From contig CBDIBC010000005.1 in the NCBI GenBank assembly GCA_965276635.1, positions 186,001-250,000 on the forward strand: a DNA stretch of 64,000 nt. Direction: 5' to 3'. The position numbers and the translations under genes are program-made. A model generated the notes under the pieces. The model did no database searches, was not told the origin of the DNA, and saw only the letters and a list, made by a program, of their open reading frames with translations. Below, piece after piece: positions 43,566 to 52,902 of the stretch; the stretch's first letter is position 1; every line of letters begins with the position of its first letter. The DNA is from CBDIBC01 sp965276635. GTDB taxonomy: Bacteria; Actinomycetota; Acidimicrobiia; Acidimicrobiales; Palsa-688.

Positions 43566-45232
43566 GCCGGTTCAGTGACCGGACTATCCGGGCCAGGAAC
43601 GCCTCAGCGTGGCTGCTGCCCGACGGCGACGACCGCACCGACCATCAGCTCCGGGCCGGCATGCGCCGCTTCGCCGATGACGACGAGGTCGATATGGTCA
43701 TCGTCGGGGCCGGTGCCGGCGGATCGGTGCTGCTGCAGCGCCTGGCCCGGGCGGGCTGGAACGTTGTCGCCCTCGACGCCGGGCCGTTTTGGGATCCCGA
43801 CGCGGACTGGGTCAGCGACGAGGCCGGCTCCCACCGCCTGTATTGGACCGAACCGCGGATCATCGCCGGCGCGGACCCGGTCCCGTTGGGTTCGAACAAC
43901 TCCGGCCGCGGGGTGGGCGGGTCGATGGTCCACTACGCCGGCTACGCCCCTCGCTTCCATCCTTCTGACTTCCGCACCCACAGCGCCGACGGCGTCGGCG
44001 CTGACTGGCCCATCACCTACCATGACCTCAAGCCGTTCTACCAGGCGATCGAAGACGAGCTGCCGGTGTCGGGACAGGACTGGCCGTGGGGTGATCCCCA
44101 CTCCTACCGCTACAGTCCGCAGCCGGTCGGCGGAAACGGGGAGATCTTCCTGCGCGGGGCCGCGGCGATCGGCCTGGACGCTCGCGTCGGTCCGGTCGCC
44201 ATCGCCAACGGCCGGTTCGGGAATCGCCCGCACTGCATCTATCGCGGGTTCTGCCTGCAGGGCTGCAAGGTCAACGCCAAGGCATCACCCCTGATCACGC
44301 ACATCCCCGACGCCCTCGCCCACGGTGGGGAGGTACGGCCGAACTGCATGGTCTCCCGTATCGAAGTCGGCGCCGACGGGCTCGCCACCGGCGTCGGCTA
44401 CTTCTGTGACGGCGTGGAGCGCTTCCAGCGGGCCCGGATGGTCGCGGTCGCCGGGTACTCCATCGAGACCCCCCGCCTGATGCTTCTGTCCGCCTCGAAC
44501 CGCTTCCCCGACGGTCTCTGCAACAACGAAGGCCAAGTCGGCCACTACCTCATGGTCCAAGGCGCACCCCAGACCGCCGGGCGCTTCGCCCAAGAGATCC
44601 GCATGTACAAGGCCCCGCCACCCGAGGTGAGCTCCGAGCACTTCTACGAGACCGACCCCACCAAGGACTACAGGCGCGGATTCTCGATCCAGACCGTCTC
44701 CCCGCTGCCGATCACCTGGGCCGAGCACGTCGCCGCCCAGGGACACTGGGGCGAAGTGCTCCGCGAGTACATGCGCGACTACGTGCATTGGTCCACCCTC
44801 GGCGCCCTCTGCGAGTTCCTCCCTTTCTACGACAACAGTGTCACCCTGGCCGACGAATCCGACCGGCACGGGCTGCCCGTCGCCCGGTTCTCCTACAGCC
44901 AATCCGACAACGACACCAAACTCACCCACGCCGCCCGAGGGGTCATGGAGAACCTCCTCAGAGCTGCGGGCGCCGAAGAGGTGATCACCATCGAACGCTA
45001 CGCCCACCTCGTCGGTGGATGCCGTATGGCCGTCGACGACAGACACGGTGTCGTGGACGCAGACCAACGTTGCTTCGCGGTGCCCAACGTGTACCTGACC
45101 GACGGCAGCGTGCTGCCCACCCAAGGGTCCGCCAACCCGGCACTCACCATCATGGCTCTCGCAGCGCGCTGCGCCGATCGGCTCGTCGCGGGATCACGCC
45201 GCGGCTTGCGGGCGCCGACGGCCAGCCGATGA
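43562..45232 (+). CDS. GMC-family FAD-dependent oxidoreductase
   Basis: 556 residues from GTG 43562, overlapping the previous stop. FAD-binding DMVIVGAGAGGSVLLQRLAR, the second signature NNSGRGVGGSMVHYAGYAPR, a cysteine-containing CIYRGFCLQGCKVNAKAS, and the C-terminal active-site region HLVGGCRMAVDDRHGVVDAD ending in DGSVLPTQGSANPALTIM. Relatives oxidise gluconate, 2-keto-gluconate, sorbitol or other polyols and pass electrons to quinone or cytochrome. Substrate unknown. With the subunit-3-like gene it forms a two-component sugar or sugar-acid dehydrogenase. Complete length. Confidence 0.9.
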   Translation: MSRFSDRTIRARNASAWLLPDGDDRTDHQLRAGMRRFADDDEVDMVIVGAGAGGSVLLQRLARAGWNVVALDAGPFWDPDADWVSDEAGSHRLYWTEPRIIAGADPVPLGSNNSGRGVGGSMVHYAGYAPRFHPSDFRTHSADGVGADWPITYHDLKPFYQAIEDELPVSGQDWPWGDPHSYRYSPQPVGGNGEIFLRGAAAIGLDARVGPVAIANGRFGNRPHCIYRGFCLQGCKVNAKASPLITHIPDALAHGGEVRPNCMVSRIEVGADGLATGVGYFCDGVERFQRARMVAVAGYSIETPRLMLLSASNRFPDGLCNNEGQVGHYLMVQGAPQTAGRFAQEIRMYKAPPPEVSSEHFYETDPTKDYRRGFSIQTVSPLPITWAEHVAAQGHWGEVLREYMRDYVHWSTLGALCEFLPFYDNSVTLADESDRHGLPVARFSYSQSDNDTKLTHAARGVMENLLRAAGAEEVITIERYAHLVGGCRMAVDDRHGVVDADQRCFAVPNVYLTDGSVLPTQGSANPALTIMALAARCADRLVAGSRRGLRAPTASR

Positions 45233-46323
45233 CGATCACCGAGGTCAGCGCCCGCGCCTACAAGATCCCCACCGACCAGCCAGAAGCGGACGGCACCCTC
45301 ACCTGGGATGCCACGGTCGTGGTCGTCGTCACCGTCACCGACGGTGACCACACCGGCCTCGGGTTCACCTACTCCGACGCCGGGGCCACCACGATTGTCG
45401 CCGACCACCTCCGCCCCATCGTGGTGGGCCGGGAGACCACAGAGATTCCGCACTTGGCGGAAGCGATGACCCGGGCAGTCCGCAACCTGGGCCGCCCCGG
45501 TCTCGTCGCCTGCGCAATCTCTGCCGTGGACATCGCTCTGTGGGACCTCCGTGCCCGGCAGCTCGACGAGCCACTGACCGCCCTGTTCGGTGGGGCCCGC
45601 CCGTCGGTCCCCGTGTACGGCAGCGGCGGGTTCACCACCTACGACGACGAAACCGCCATCGCACAGCTGACTCGCTGGGTCCACGACTGGGCCATTCCCC
45701 GGGTCAAGATCAAAATCGGCGAATCATACGGACACGAACCCGGCCGAGACCTACACCGGATCGCGCTGGCCCGGAAAGTGGTCGGCGATGGCGAACTGTA
45801 CGTGGACGCCAACGGCGGCTACCAAACCAAACAGGCGATCCGGCTCGGACGGATCATGGTCGACGAGTTCGACATCACCTGGTTCGAGGAACCGGTCTCC
45901 TCCGACGACCTGGCCGGCCTCGCCGCCATCCGGGCCAGTTTCGGCGGTGACGTCGCCGCAGGCGAGTACGGCTACACGCTCGGCTACTTCGCCCGGATGA
46001 TCGACGCCCACGCCGTCGACTGCCTCCAAGCTGACGTCACCCGCTGCGGCGGCTATACCGTCTGGCGTCAAGTTGCCGCCGTGGCCGCCGCCCACCACCT
46101 CCAGATCTCGGGGCATTGCGCCCCCAACCTTCACGCCCACGTCGCCGCATCGGTCCCGAACCTGCGCCATCTCGAGTACTTCCACGACCACCACCGCATC
46201 GAGACCCTCCTCTTCGACGGCACCCTCCCCCCCAACCACGGCACCATGACTCCCGACCCGGGCGTCCCCGGCCACGGCCTGGCCTTTCGCCAGTCCGACG
46301 CCGAGGAATACCGGATCGCCTGA
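45229..46323 (+). CDS. Enolase-superfamily enzyme (mandelate racemase/sugar-acid dehydratase-like)
   Basis: 364 residues, ATG overlapping the previous stop. Barrel catalytic and metal residues can be followed: KxK in PRVKIKIGESYG, metal ligands in LYVDANGGYQ, WFEEPVSSDD and AAGEYGYTLG, then DVTRCGGYTVWRQ and the histidine in ISGHCAPNLHAHVA. This set fits the mandelate racemase/galactonate or gluconate dehydratase groups, which abstract a proton alpha to a carboxylate. In this operon a dehydration of an aldonic acid made by the GMC enzyme to a 2-keto-3-deoxy acid is plausible but not proven. Confidence 0.88.
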   Translation: MTITEVSARAYKIPTDQPEADGTLTWDATVVVVVTVTDGDHTGLGFTYSDAGATTIVADHLRPIVVGRETTEIPHLAEAMTRAVRNLGRPGLVACAISAVDIALWDLRARQLDEPLTALFGGARPSVPVYGSGGFTTYDDETAIAQLTRWVHDWAIPRVKIKIGESYGHEPGRDLHRIALARKVVGDGELYVDANGGYQTKQAIRLGRIMVDEFDITWFEEPVSSDDLAGLAAIRASFGGDVAAGEYGYTLGYFARMIDAHAVDCLQADVTRCGGYTVWRQVAAVAAAHHLQISGHCAPNLHAHVAASVPNLRHLEYFHDHHRIETLLFDGTLPPNHGTMTPDPGVPGHGLAFRQSDAEEYRIA

Positions 46324-46391
46324 CATAGTCGCACCGTCCGTTGCCGTTCGAGAACAATGACCACGCCGCGAGTTCCCGCCAAGGAGATGCG

Positions 46392-47411
46392 ATGCCCCAA
46401 CGCCAGATAGCTGTCATCACCGGAGCGTCCGCCGGGGTCGGCCGAGCCACCGCCAAGGCGTTCGCCCAACATGGCTTCGATGTCGCCCTGCTGGCACGCG
46501 GCGCGGCAGGGTTGGCCGGCGCGGCCGCTGACGTCGAATCCGTCGGCGGGAGGGCGCTGGTGATTCCAACCGACGTGGCCCGCTACGACGATGTCGACGG
46601 TGCCGCCAGCCGAGTCGAGGACGAGTGGGGGCCGATCGACGTATGGGTCAACGACGCCATGACGACCGTCTTCGCCCCGGCCTGGGACGTGAAACCGGCC
46701 GACTTTCAACGAGCCGTAGAGGTCACGTTCCTCGGCCAGGTGTGGGGCACCACCGCCGCCTTGGCCCGCATGCGCCCCCGGGACCGGGGTGCGATCGTCA
46801 ACGTCGGCTCCGCGCTGGCGTTCATCGGCATCCCGTTGCAATCGGCATACTGCTCGTCGAAGTTCGCATGCCGCGGGTTCTTCGAATCCACCCGAGCCGA
46901 GCTGCTCCACGAACGCAGCCACGTCCGGCTCTCCATGGTTCACCTCCCAGCGGTGAACACCCCCCAATTCGACTGGTGCCAGACGACCCTCGACCGTCAC
47001 CCCCAACCCGTCCCACCGATCTACCAGCCCGAGATCCCCGCCAAGTTCATCCTGGCCGCCGCCCTCGACGGGCGGCCCACCAAGGTCGTCGGGTCGTGGA
47101 ACAAGATGCTCGTCCTCGCCGGTCGACTGTTCCCCGGGCTCGGCAACCAGTACGCGGCCATAGGCGCCTGGGACACCCAGCTCACCGATCAGTCGATCGC
47201 CCCGGACCGGCCCGACAACCTCCACAAACCGGCCGACGACGACCGCGACAATGGCGCCCACGGCATCTTCGACGACAAGGCCGGCGGCTTCTTCGATCCG
47301 TCGTTCCTCGAGAGCCTGCCCGCCACCGGCCGTACCTTCGTCACCGCCGCGGCCCGCACAGCTCGAGAGAAAGCCCACACCTACCGGGCCTCGACGACTC
47401 GCGGGTCGTGA
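46392..47411 (+). CDS. Short-chain dehydrogenase/reductase (long form)
   Basis: 339 residues from ATG 46392 (CAAGGAG upstream). An earlier ATG at 46341 lacks a site. Nucleotide motif AVITGASAGVGRATAKAFAQ, VNVGSALAFIGIPLQSAYCS with catalytic Y and K in SAYCSSKFACRGFFES, and MVHLPAVNTPQFDWCQ after it. It carries an extra C-terminal region of about 90 residues after the Rossmann domain, seen in one group of actinobacterial and cyanobacterial SDRs. NAD(P)-dependent oxidoreductase, substrate unknown. Its stop overlaps the next GTG. Confidence 0.87.
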   Translation: MPQRQIAVITGASAGVGRATAKAFAQHGFDVALLARGAAGLAGAAADVESVGGRALVIPTDVARYDDVDGAASRVEDEWGPIDVWVNDAMTTVFAPAWDVKPADFQRAVEVTFLGQVWGTTAALARMRPRDRGAIVNVGSALAFIGIPLQSAYCSSKFACRGFFESTRAELLHERSHVRLSMVHLPAVNTPQFDWCQTTLDRHPQPVPPIYQPEIPAKFILAAALDGRPTKVVGSWNKMLVLAGRLFPGLGNQYAAIGAWDTQLTDQSIAPDRPDNLHKPADDDRDNGAHGIFDDKAGGFFDPSFLESLPATGRTFVTAAARTAREKAHTYRASTTRGS

Positions 47412-49189
47412 CGTCTACCGTACGGGTCGACGGGTACGCCCCGATCGCCGATTACGCCGTCCTCGGCGACGGGCGCACTGTGGCCCTGATCGCCGGCGAC
47501 GGGCACATCGACTGGTGGCCGTTCCCGACTCTCGATGCCCCGCCGGTGTGCGCCGCCATCCTCGACCCCGACCACGGCGGACACATCGCGCTCGCCCCCG
47601 AGCACCCCTACCAGCTCACTCGCCGCTACCTGCCTGGCACCAACGTCGTCGAGACCACCTACACCACCGCGACGGGCACCGCGCTGGTCACCGTGGCGCT
47701 GAACACCGGGTCGGCCGGGCGGCTCCCGTGGACCGAGCTTGCGCATCGCGTCGAAGGCCTCGCCGGCACCGTCCCCATGCGCTTCGAGTTCGCACCCGGC
47801 GACCGCTTCGCTCAAGCGAACCCATGGGTCACCACCCGTCAGGCCACCCCGGTCGCCACCATCGACGACCAGACCTTGGCTGTCGTCGTCGACGGCACCG
47901 AGACGCCATCGGTCTCCGGTTCGGTCATCCGGGGCCGGCTGGTGGCCGAACCCCACCGTCGGGCGGTAATCGCGGTAGTGGCCACCGACCGAGAGCCGGT
48001 CTTCGTGCCCTCCGCCGCCGCCGTCGACACCCGGCTCGATCGGACCATCGACGAATGGCGACGCTGGACTGCCCTCCTCAGCACACCCGCCGGGTGGGAA
48101 ACGGCCGTCGAACGCTCCGCCCTGGCCCTCAAGACCCTCCTGACGGAGAACACCGGCGCCATCGCCGCGGCCGCCACGACGTCTCTCCCCGAAGGGATCG
48201 GCGGAACCAAGAATTGGGACTATCGCTACGCCTGGGTCCGCGACACGTCGTTCACCCTCGATGCGCTCATCAACCTGGGCCTGCACGAAGAGGCCCACGG
48301 CGCCGTGTCATGGCTCCTCAAAGCCCTTCGCCGCAACGGCCCCGACCTCCATGTCTTCTACACCCTCGCCGGTGACGTCGCCGACTACGAGACCGAGCTC
48401 GACGTCCCCGGCTACCGTCACAGCCGGCCCGTCCGAGCCGGGAACTCCGCCGCCGGGCAAATCCAGCTGGGCACCTACGGCGATCTGTTCGACACCCTTC
48501 ACCGCTACTGCAACCAAGGACACCTCGTCGACCCCGACACCGGACGCCTTCTCGCGGATCTGGCCGACCGCTGCTGCGACCGATGGCGCCAACGCGATTC
48601 GGGCATCTGGGAGCTCGGCCAGCTCGAGCACTACACCATCTCCAAGATCGGCTGTTGGGTCGCGCTCGATCGCGCCACCCGACTGGCTGAAGCCGGTCAG
48701 ATCCCCGGCGACCGTGCACCACGATGGAAGGTGGAGGCCGAGACCATCCAGGCCTGGGTCCACGAGCACTGCTGGTCGACCTCGAAGCAGGCCTACACCT
48801 TCTACGCAGGTACCGACGATCTCGACGCCGCCGTGCTCCTGGCCGGGCGTACCGGCTTCGACCGAGGGCCCCGCCTGACGACCACCATCGATGCCGTCGT
48901 CGACGAGCTCGGCGTCGGACCTCTCCTCTACCGCTACAGCGGCATGGCCAAAGAAGAGGGCGCCTTCGTCGCCTGCACCTTTTGGCTCATCGACGCCCTC
49001 ACCCACGTCGGCCGTCTCGACCAAGCCCGACAGCTCATGGACGACGCCGTTGCACTCACCAACGACGTGGGGCTCCTCGCCGAACAGGTCGATCCCACTA
49101 CCGGCGCCTTCTTGGGCAACATCCCCCAAGGCCTGTCCCACTTGTCGCTCATCAACGCCGCCTTCGCCCTCGGACGCGCCAGCGGCTGA
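47408..49189 (+). CDS. GH15-family glycoside hydrolase, second copy
   Basis: 593 residues from GTG 47408, overlapping the SDR stop. N-terminal domain IADYAVLGDGRTVALIAGDG then HIDWWPFPTLDAPPVCAAIL; barrel start GGTKNWDYRYAWVRDTSFTL. Catalytic acids: E402 in DSGIWELGQLEHY and E517 in AKEEGAFVACTFWLIDAL. No signal peptide. It is clearly related to, but not close to, the GH15 at 3192-5054: the N-terminal PISEHGLIGDL motif is changed to PIADYAVLGDG. It may release the sugar that the operon's dehydrogenase and dehydratase then process (inference). Confidence 0.9.
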   Translation: MTSTVRVDGYAPIADYAVLGDGRTVALIAGDGHIDWWPFPTLDAPPVCAAILDPDHGGHIALAPEHPYQLTRRYLPGTNVVETTYTTATGTALVTVALNTGSAGRLPWTELAHRVEGLAGTVPMRFEFAPGDRFAQANPWVTTRQATPVATIDDQTLAVVVDGTETPSVSGSVIRGRLVAEPHRRAVIAVVATDREPVFVPSAAAVDTRLDRTIDEWRRWTALLSTPAGWETAVERSALALKTLLTENTGAIAAAATTSLPEGIGGTKNWDYRYAWVRDTSFTLDALINLGLHEEAHGAVSWLLKALRRNGPDLHVFYTLAGDVADYETELDVPGYRHSRPVRAGNSAAGQIQLGTYGDLFDTLHRYCNQGHLVDPDTGRLLADLADRCCDRWRQRDSGIWELGQLEHYTISKIGCWVALDRATRLAEAGQIPGDRAPRWKVEAETIQAWVHEHCWSTSKQAYTFYAGTDDLDAAVLLAGRTGFDRGPRLTTTIDAVVDELGVGPLLYRYSGMAKEEGAFVACTFWLIDALTHVGRLDQARQLMDDAVALTNDVGLLAEQVDPTTGAFLGNIPQGLSHLSLINAAFALGRASG

Positions 49190-49218
49190 CCGCCGCCAGT
49201 CCCCAACGGGAGACCATC

Positions 49219-49572
49219 ATGTCCGCAACGATCCACACCCCCGCCCGTCGTGGCCGCATCCTTGGCGCCGTCCGCCTGGCCTGGGCCGCCACGCTCGTCG
49301 CCGCCCCTCACCGGATCATCGCCTTCGCAGGCGGCCGCCCGTCCCCGACCGCCGTGGCCATCGCCCGAGTCCTGGCCGCCCGGCACGCGCTTCAGGGCAT
49401 CGTGGAAGTCACCACCTGGCCTCGATGGCGCAAGCCTGGGATGGCGGTCGACGGGGCCCACGCCCTCAGCGCGCTCGCCTTGGCCGGCCTGGACACCAGA
49501 TGGCGACACATAGCCTTCTGCGACGCGGCCGTCGCCGGCGGGTTCGGGCTCGCAGGTCGAGCAAATGGGTGA
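49219..49572 (+). CDS. Small membrane protein
   Basis: 117 residues from ATG 49219 (AACGGGAGA upstream), 29 bases after the GH15 gene. Three to four short hydrophobic segments: GAVRLAWAATLVAAPHRIIA, AIARVLAARHALQGIVEVTT, VDGAHALSALALAGLD and FCDAAVAGGFGLAG. Similar in size and plan to the protein at 18547-19023. Function unknown. Last gene of the operon, convergent with the antiporter operon. Confidence 0.7.
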   Translation: MSATIHTPARRGRILGAVRLAWAATLVAAPHRIIAFAGGRPSPTAVAIARVLAARHALQGIVEVTTWPRWRKPGMAVDGAHALSALALAGLDTRWRHIAFCDAAVAGGFGLAGRANG

Positions 49573-49709
49573 GCTCGGGACGAAGCTGGAGCAGCGCTGG
49601 GCTGGCCACGCCGGTATCGTCAGTCAAGTCAGGGGCCTCTCATCGGTCGTAGCGTCCGAACAGCCGCGGCGGTGACGGGGCTCCTGGCCCAACGTGCCGG
49701 TGTAGCCGG

Positions 49710-51524
49710 TCATCGCAGAGCGAGTCCGCTGGCGCCGGCCAGCACCGCCAGCCCAGTGATCAACCACGCAACCTGGTCGCCGACGTGGCCGCTGTGCAAC
49801 CGACGCAACGGCTCGACGGCTTTCGCGGCGACGTGGCGCACGGTCGTCGCCCACCGATGCGTGGACAACGCCACCGCCGCGAGTAAGACCGTGGCTGCGG
49901 CCTCGCCCACATCGACCAGGACGTTCGCCGCGGTGGTGGGGGTGACGGACAGGTGGGCTACGGGCGGATGCAGGCCGTGAAGCACGGTCGCCACGTACGC
50001 GGTCCGGTCGCTGAACCCGGCTGCGGCGCTGGCCGCTCGTCGGCCTATGTCGGGCACCAATCCGAGGGCCAACGCCACGGCGAGAAGGGCGATCGGGGGC
50101 AAGACCATGACCAGGGGGGCACGCCGGGGTCGCTCCGAGTCGTCGTCGCCAGGGTCGTCGTCACTCTCGGGCTGCGATGGCGGCCCATCGGTTGCCGGCC
50201 CCCAGCCGAGCCAGATGCGCCCCGCAGCGCGCAGGACGGCCCCGCTCGACACGATGACGCAGAACGCCACGATCACCTCGATCCATCCCAACCCCTGCCG
50301 GCCGGCCGCAGCGACCAAGATGTCCTTGCCGTTGGCCGCCACGAAAGGGGGCAGGTCTGCTGCCACCAAGGCGCCGAGGGCGACCACCACCCCCGCCACG
50401 GGCAGTCCAGCACCCTTTCCCCGAAGCTTCGGCTCGCTGACGCTCGATCGTTGCTGCTGGAGGACGCCCACACCGAAGAACATGGCCGCTTTGGCCAAGC
50501 CGTCACCTACCGCGAGCAGGGCGGCGCCGGCCAGGCCGAGTGGGCTCAGCAGCCCGAAGCCGATCAGGTAGAGGCCGAGATGGCTCATGGTCAAGAACGC
50601 CAGCATCCGCTTCAAGTTCGTCTGGGCCAACGCCATGACGGGACCGATCACCGCCGTGGCCACGCCGAAGGCCAACAGCACGGCCCGCAGACGGTGCTCG
50701 GCTCCTGCGCCGAGCCCAGAGAACGCCGTCTCCCAGACGCGGGCGACGGCAAACAGTCCGAGCTCGCTCAGCACCCCGGTGAACAACACGCAGGCGGGGA
50801 TCGGCGCAGTGCCGTAGGCGTCGGGGAGCCAGAAGTGGAACGGGACCGCCGCCGCCTTGATCAGAAAGCCGCCGATCAGCAGGGCGAAGGCCACCACCAC
50901 GAGGCCGTCGGCGGGGTGGCCGGCAACTCGATCGCCGATCTGGGCCAGGTTCAGCGAGCCCGTGCGGGCATAGAGCAGCCCGACGCCGAGGAGGACCACC
51001 ATGCCCGCCAGGCTGTTGCTCACCGCAAAGTTGATGGCGCCTTGGAGCGACGCCCGGCGAGCGGCGTTGTAGCCAGTGAGGACGAACGCGGTGACCGCCA
51101 CCAGCTCGAAGGCGACGAACAGGTTGAACAGGTCGCCGGTCAGACAGAAGTCGACGCTGGCGGCGAGGAAGACCAGCATCAGGGCGTGGTAGAGGCCGCC
51201 GACCGTCTCGAAGTAGCGCCACGAGTAGACCAGTGCAGCGCAGACCAACAGGCCGGCCAGCGAGGCCAGCCCGGCGCCGAGCGGATCGACGGCGTAGTCG
51301 ACGCCGATAGCTATCCCAGCGCGAGGATGCCAGCCAGAGAACCAGTAGACGATCCCACCGTCTGCGCTTGCGGCCACCAAGGCCACCGTCAGCGCGGTCG
51401 TCGCGCCGGCGACGACCAGGGCGGTCAGGTCCCGTGCCCGTCGCGGTAAGAGCCGGTTGGCTCCCCCCAAGAGGGCAGCGCCGCCCAGAGGCAGCGCGGC
51501 GACGGCCGGAACGATGCTGTTCAT
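49710..51524 (-). CDS. mnhD: Mrp-type antiporter / complex I-like subunit D
   Basis: 604 residues with about 14 membrane helices and the proton-pumping core of the NuoL/M/N-MrpD family: LTGDLFNLFVAFELVAVTAF, NSLAGMVVLLGVGLLYARTG, FLIKAAAVPFHFWLPDAYGT with the conserved lysine, and QTNLKRMLAFLTMSHLGLYL. An unusual acidic insert ESDDDPGDDDSERPRR lies in a late loop. It exchanges Na+ (or K+) for H+ as part of the membrane complex. Last gene of the operon, 3 bases after subunit C. Confidence 0.92.
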   Translation of the reverse strand: MNSIVPAVAALPLGGAALLGGANRLLPRRARDLTALVVAGATTALTVALVAASADGGIVYWFSGWHPRAGIAIGVDYAVDPLGAGLASLAGLLVCAALVYSWRYFETVGGLYHALMLVFLAASVDFCLTGDLFNLFVAFELVAVTAFVLTGYNAARRASLQGAINFAVSNSLAGMVVLLGVGLLYARTGSLNLAQIGDRVAGHPADGLVVVAFALLIGGFLIKAAAVPFHFWLPDAYGTAPIPACVLFTGVLSELGLFAVARVWETAFSGLGAGAEHRLRAVLLAFGVATAVIGPVMALAQTNLKRMLAFLTMSHLGLYLIGFGLLSPLGLAGAALLAVGDGLAKAAMFFGVGVLQQQRSSVSEPKLRGKGAGLPVAGVVVALGALVAADLPPFVAANGKDILVAAAGRQGLGWIEVIVAFCVIVSSGAVLRAAGRIWLGWGPATDGPPSQPESDDDPGDDDSERPRRAPLVMVLPPIALLAVALALGLVPDIGRRAASAAAGFSDRTAYVATVLHGLHPPVAHLSVTPTTAANVLVDVGEAAATVLLAAVALSTHRWATTVRHVAAKAVEPLRRLHSGHVGDQVAWLITGLAVLAGASGLALR

Positions 51525-51527
51525 GGG

Positions 51528-51875
51528 TCAGTCGCGAGTCGCGGTCAGCTGGTCAGGGTCGATCGTTCCCGTCTGCTTGCGGATCTGAACGATCAGCGCC
51601 ATGAGCAGTGCCGTCAGGGCGGCTCCGACGACGACGTCGGTCAGGGCCAGTGCCTGCACGATGGGGTCCACCGTCGGCCCGGCGTGGGGCGACAGACCGA
51701 CGAAGACGGGGGCATGCCCACCGCTTCTGTAGCCGATCTCGAGGATCAGGATATCGGTCGCGGACTGTGCCACCGACAGGCACAGGACCATGTGGATCAG
51801 GTTGCGGCTGGTGACCACGCCGTAGACACCGACGAGGAACAGCCACGCCACCACGCCGTAGGCCAGCACGCTCAT
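51528..51875 (-). CDS. mnhC: Mrp-type antiporter subunit C (NuoK-like)
   Basis: 115 residues from ATG 51875, which overlaps the previous stop (ATGA). Three helices: LAYGVVAWLFLVGVYGVV, NLIHMVLCLSVAQSATDILI and ALALTDVVVGAALTALLMAL. The glutamate of NuoK-like proteins appears as ILILEIGYRSG. The motif DPIVQALALTDVVVGAALTA is strongly conserved in MrpC/MnhC. Confidence 0.9.
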   Translation of the reverse strand: MSVLAYGVVAWLFLVGVYGVVTSRNLIHMVLCLSVAQSATDILILEIGYRSGGHAPVFVGLSPHAGPTVDPIVQALALTDVVVGAALTALLMALIVQIRKQTGTIDPDQLTATRD

Positions 51876-52663
51876 TTGCCCAAAACCCCACTGGTGGACC
51901 CGGAGGGACCAGACCCCCGGCGGATGACCGAGGTCTGGTCCAAGAACTGCGCCGCCAGCAGCGCAAAGGCGGCCGCCACCTCTACGCCGACCACCACATT
52001 GAGCAGCGCGATCGTCCCGCCCGATATCAGGTTCCCGGAACGGCCAAGGCTGACCACGTTCCCCAGATAGGCCGCACCGGCGAGCAGGCCGATGACGCCG
52101 ACGACCACATAGCCGCCGGCGCCCACCCCTTCGGTCGCGTCGAGCAGCCACTTCGGCTGGTACCGCTCCGCGGTGGCGTAGTCCGTAGCGAGGAACACCA
52201 CGAACAACCCGCTCGCCACCACGACGCCGCCTTGAAAGCCGCCCCCCGGTGTCAGTTGCCCATGCGTCACCGTCTCCACGCCCACCACGACCAGCAAGGG
52301 GCTCAGCATGACGCCGAGCAGACCGACCGCAGGGCTGGGCGGTGGGATCCGGCGGTCGGGCGCCTGGTCCTCAGGGAGCGCCCGGACCTCGTCGGCCAAG
52401 GGACGGAGGAGTACCGATATCCCGGCCACCGCGCTGAACAGGATGAACTCCTCGAAGAGCGTGTCGATGCCGCGGTAGTCGAAGCTGATGGCGGAGACCA
52501 CGTCAGTTACCCGGCGCTGCATCGGAGCCGCACGGTTGAGGAACCGGGCGTAATCGGAGATGGGGCCGCCGAAGGCGGGCATCCCGGCCAGTCCCACGAC
52601 CAAGGCCGCCGCCAGTCCAGCGGTCCCGGCGGCCAACAAGAGGAGGCGTCCTCGTCGGCTCAT
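51872..52663 (-). CDS. mnhB: Fused MbhE-like/MrpB antiporter subunit
   Basis: 263 residues from ATG 52663, overlapping the previous stop. The first 100 residues (NRAAPMQRRVTDVVSAISFD, YRGIDTLFEEFILFSAVAGI) correspond to the C-terminal end of large MrpA (MbhE-like), and the rest (GVMLSPLLVVVGVETVTHGQ, LTPGGGFQGGVVVASGLFVV) is the MrpB domain with the diagnostic TPGGGFQGG. About seven helices. The fusion replaces parts of MrpA and MrpB in a single protein. Confidence 0.88.
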   Translation of the reverse strand: MSRRGRLLLLAAGTAGLAAALVVGLAGMPAFGGPISDYARFLNRAAPMQRRVTDVVSAISFDYRGIDTLFEEFILFSAVAGISVLLRPLADEVRALPEDQAPDRRIPPPSPAVGLLGVMLSPLLVVVGVETVTHGQLTPGGGFQGGVVVASGLFVVFLATDYATAERYQPKWLLDATEGVGAGGYVVVGVIGLLAGAAYLGNVVSLGRSGNLISGGTIALLNVVVGVEVAAAFALLAAQFLDQTSVIRRGSGPSGSTSGVLGK

Positions 52664-52902
52664 CGGGAACCTTCTCGCAGCTTGGCCAGACAAAGCAGCA
52701 CGATCAACGGCAACGCCACGGCCCCGACCACGATCTGCGACAACGCTACGTCGCCGGCCTGGAGGGTCAGGTAGAGGGTGGCCAGCGCCAGCCCGAAGAA
52801 CCCGGTCACGAACGCCTGTCGCAACGGCTCTCGTGTCAGGACCACTGCGGTACCCGACACGGCCACCCATATGAGCGCCACTGCGACGAGCGCCTCCCTC
52901 AA
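52660..52902 (-). CDS. DUF4040 / MbhD-like antiporter subunit (MrpA C-terminal piece)
   Basis: 80 residues from TTG 52902, which overlaps the subunit G stop. Three helices with the DUF4040 hallmark LALATLYLTLQAGDVALSQI then VVGAVALPLIVLLCLAKL. In large MrpA proteins this piece follows the NuoL-like domain. Here it is a separate gene, as MbhD is in archaeal membrane-bound hydrogenases. No NuoL-like MrpA part is present in the window. Confidence 0.88.
   Translation of the reverse strand: MREALVAVALIWVAVSGTAVVLTREPLRQAFVTGFFGLALATLYLTLQAGDVALSQIVVGAVALPLIVLLCLAKLREGSR

Noticed and set aside
49953..51449. Long plus-strand open frame across the antiporter subunit D gene
   Set aside because: Composition is Gln/Arg/Glu shadow; the minus strand encodes a full MrpD-type protein.
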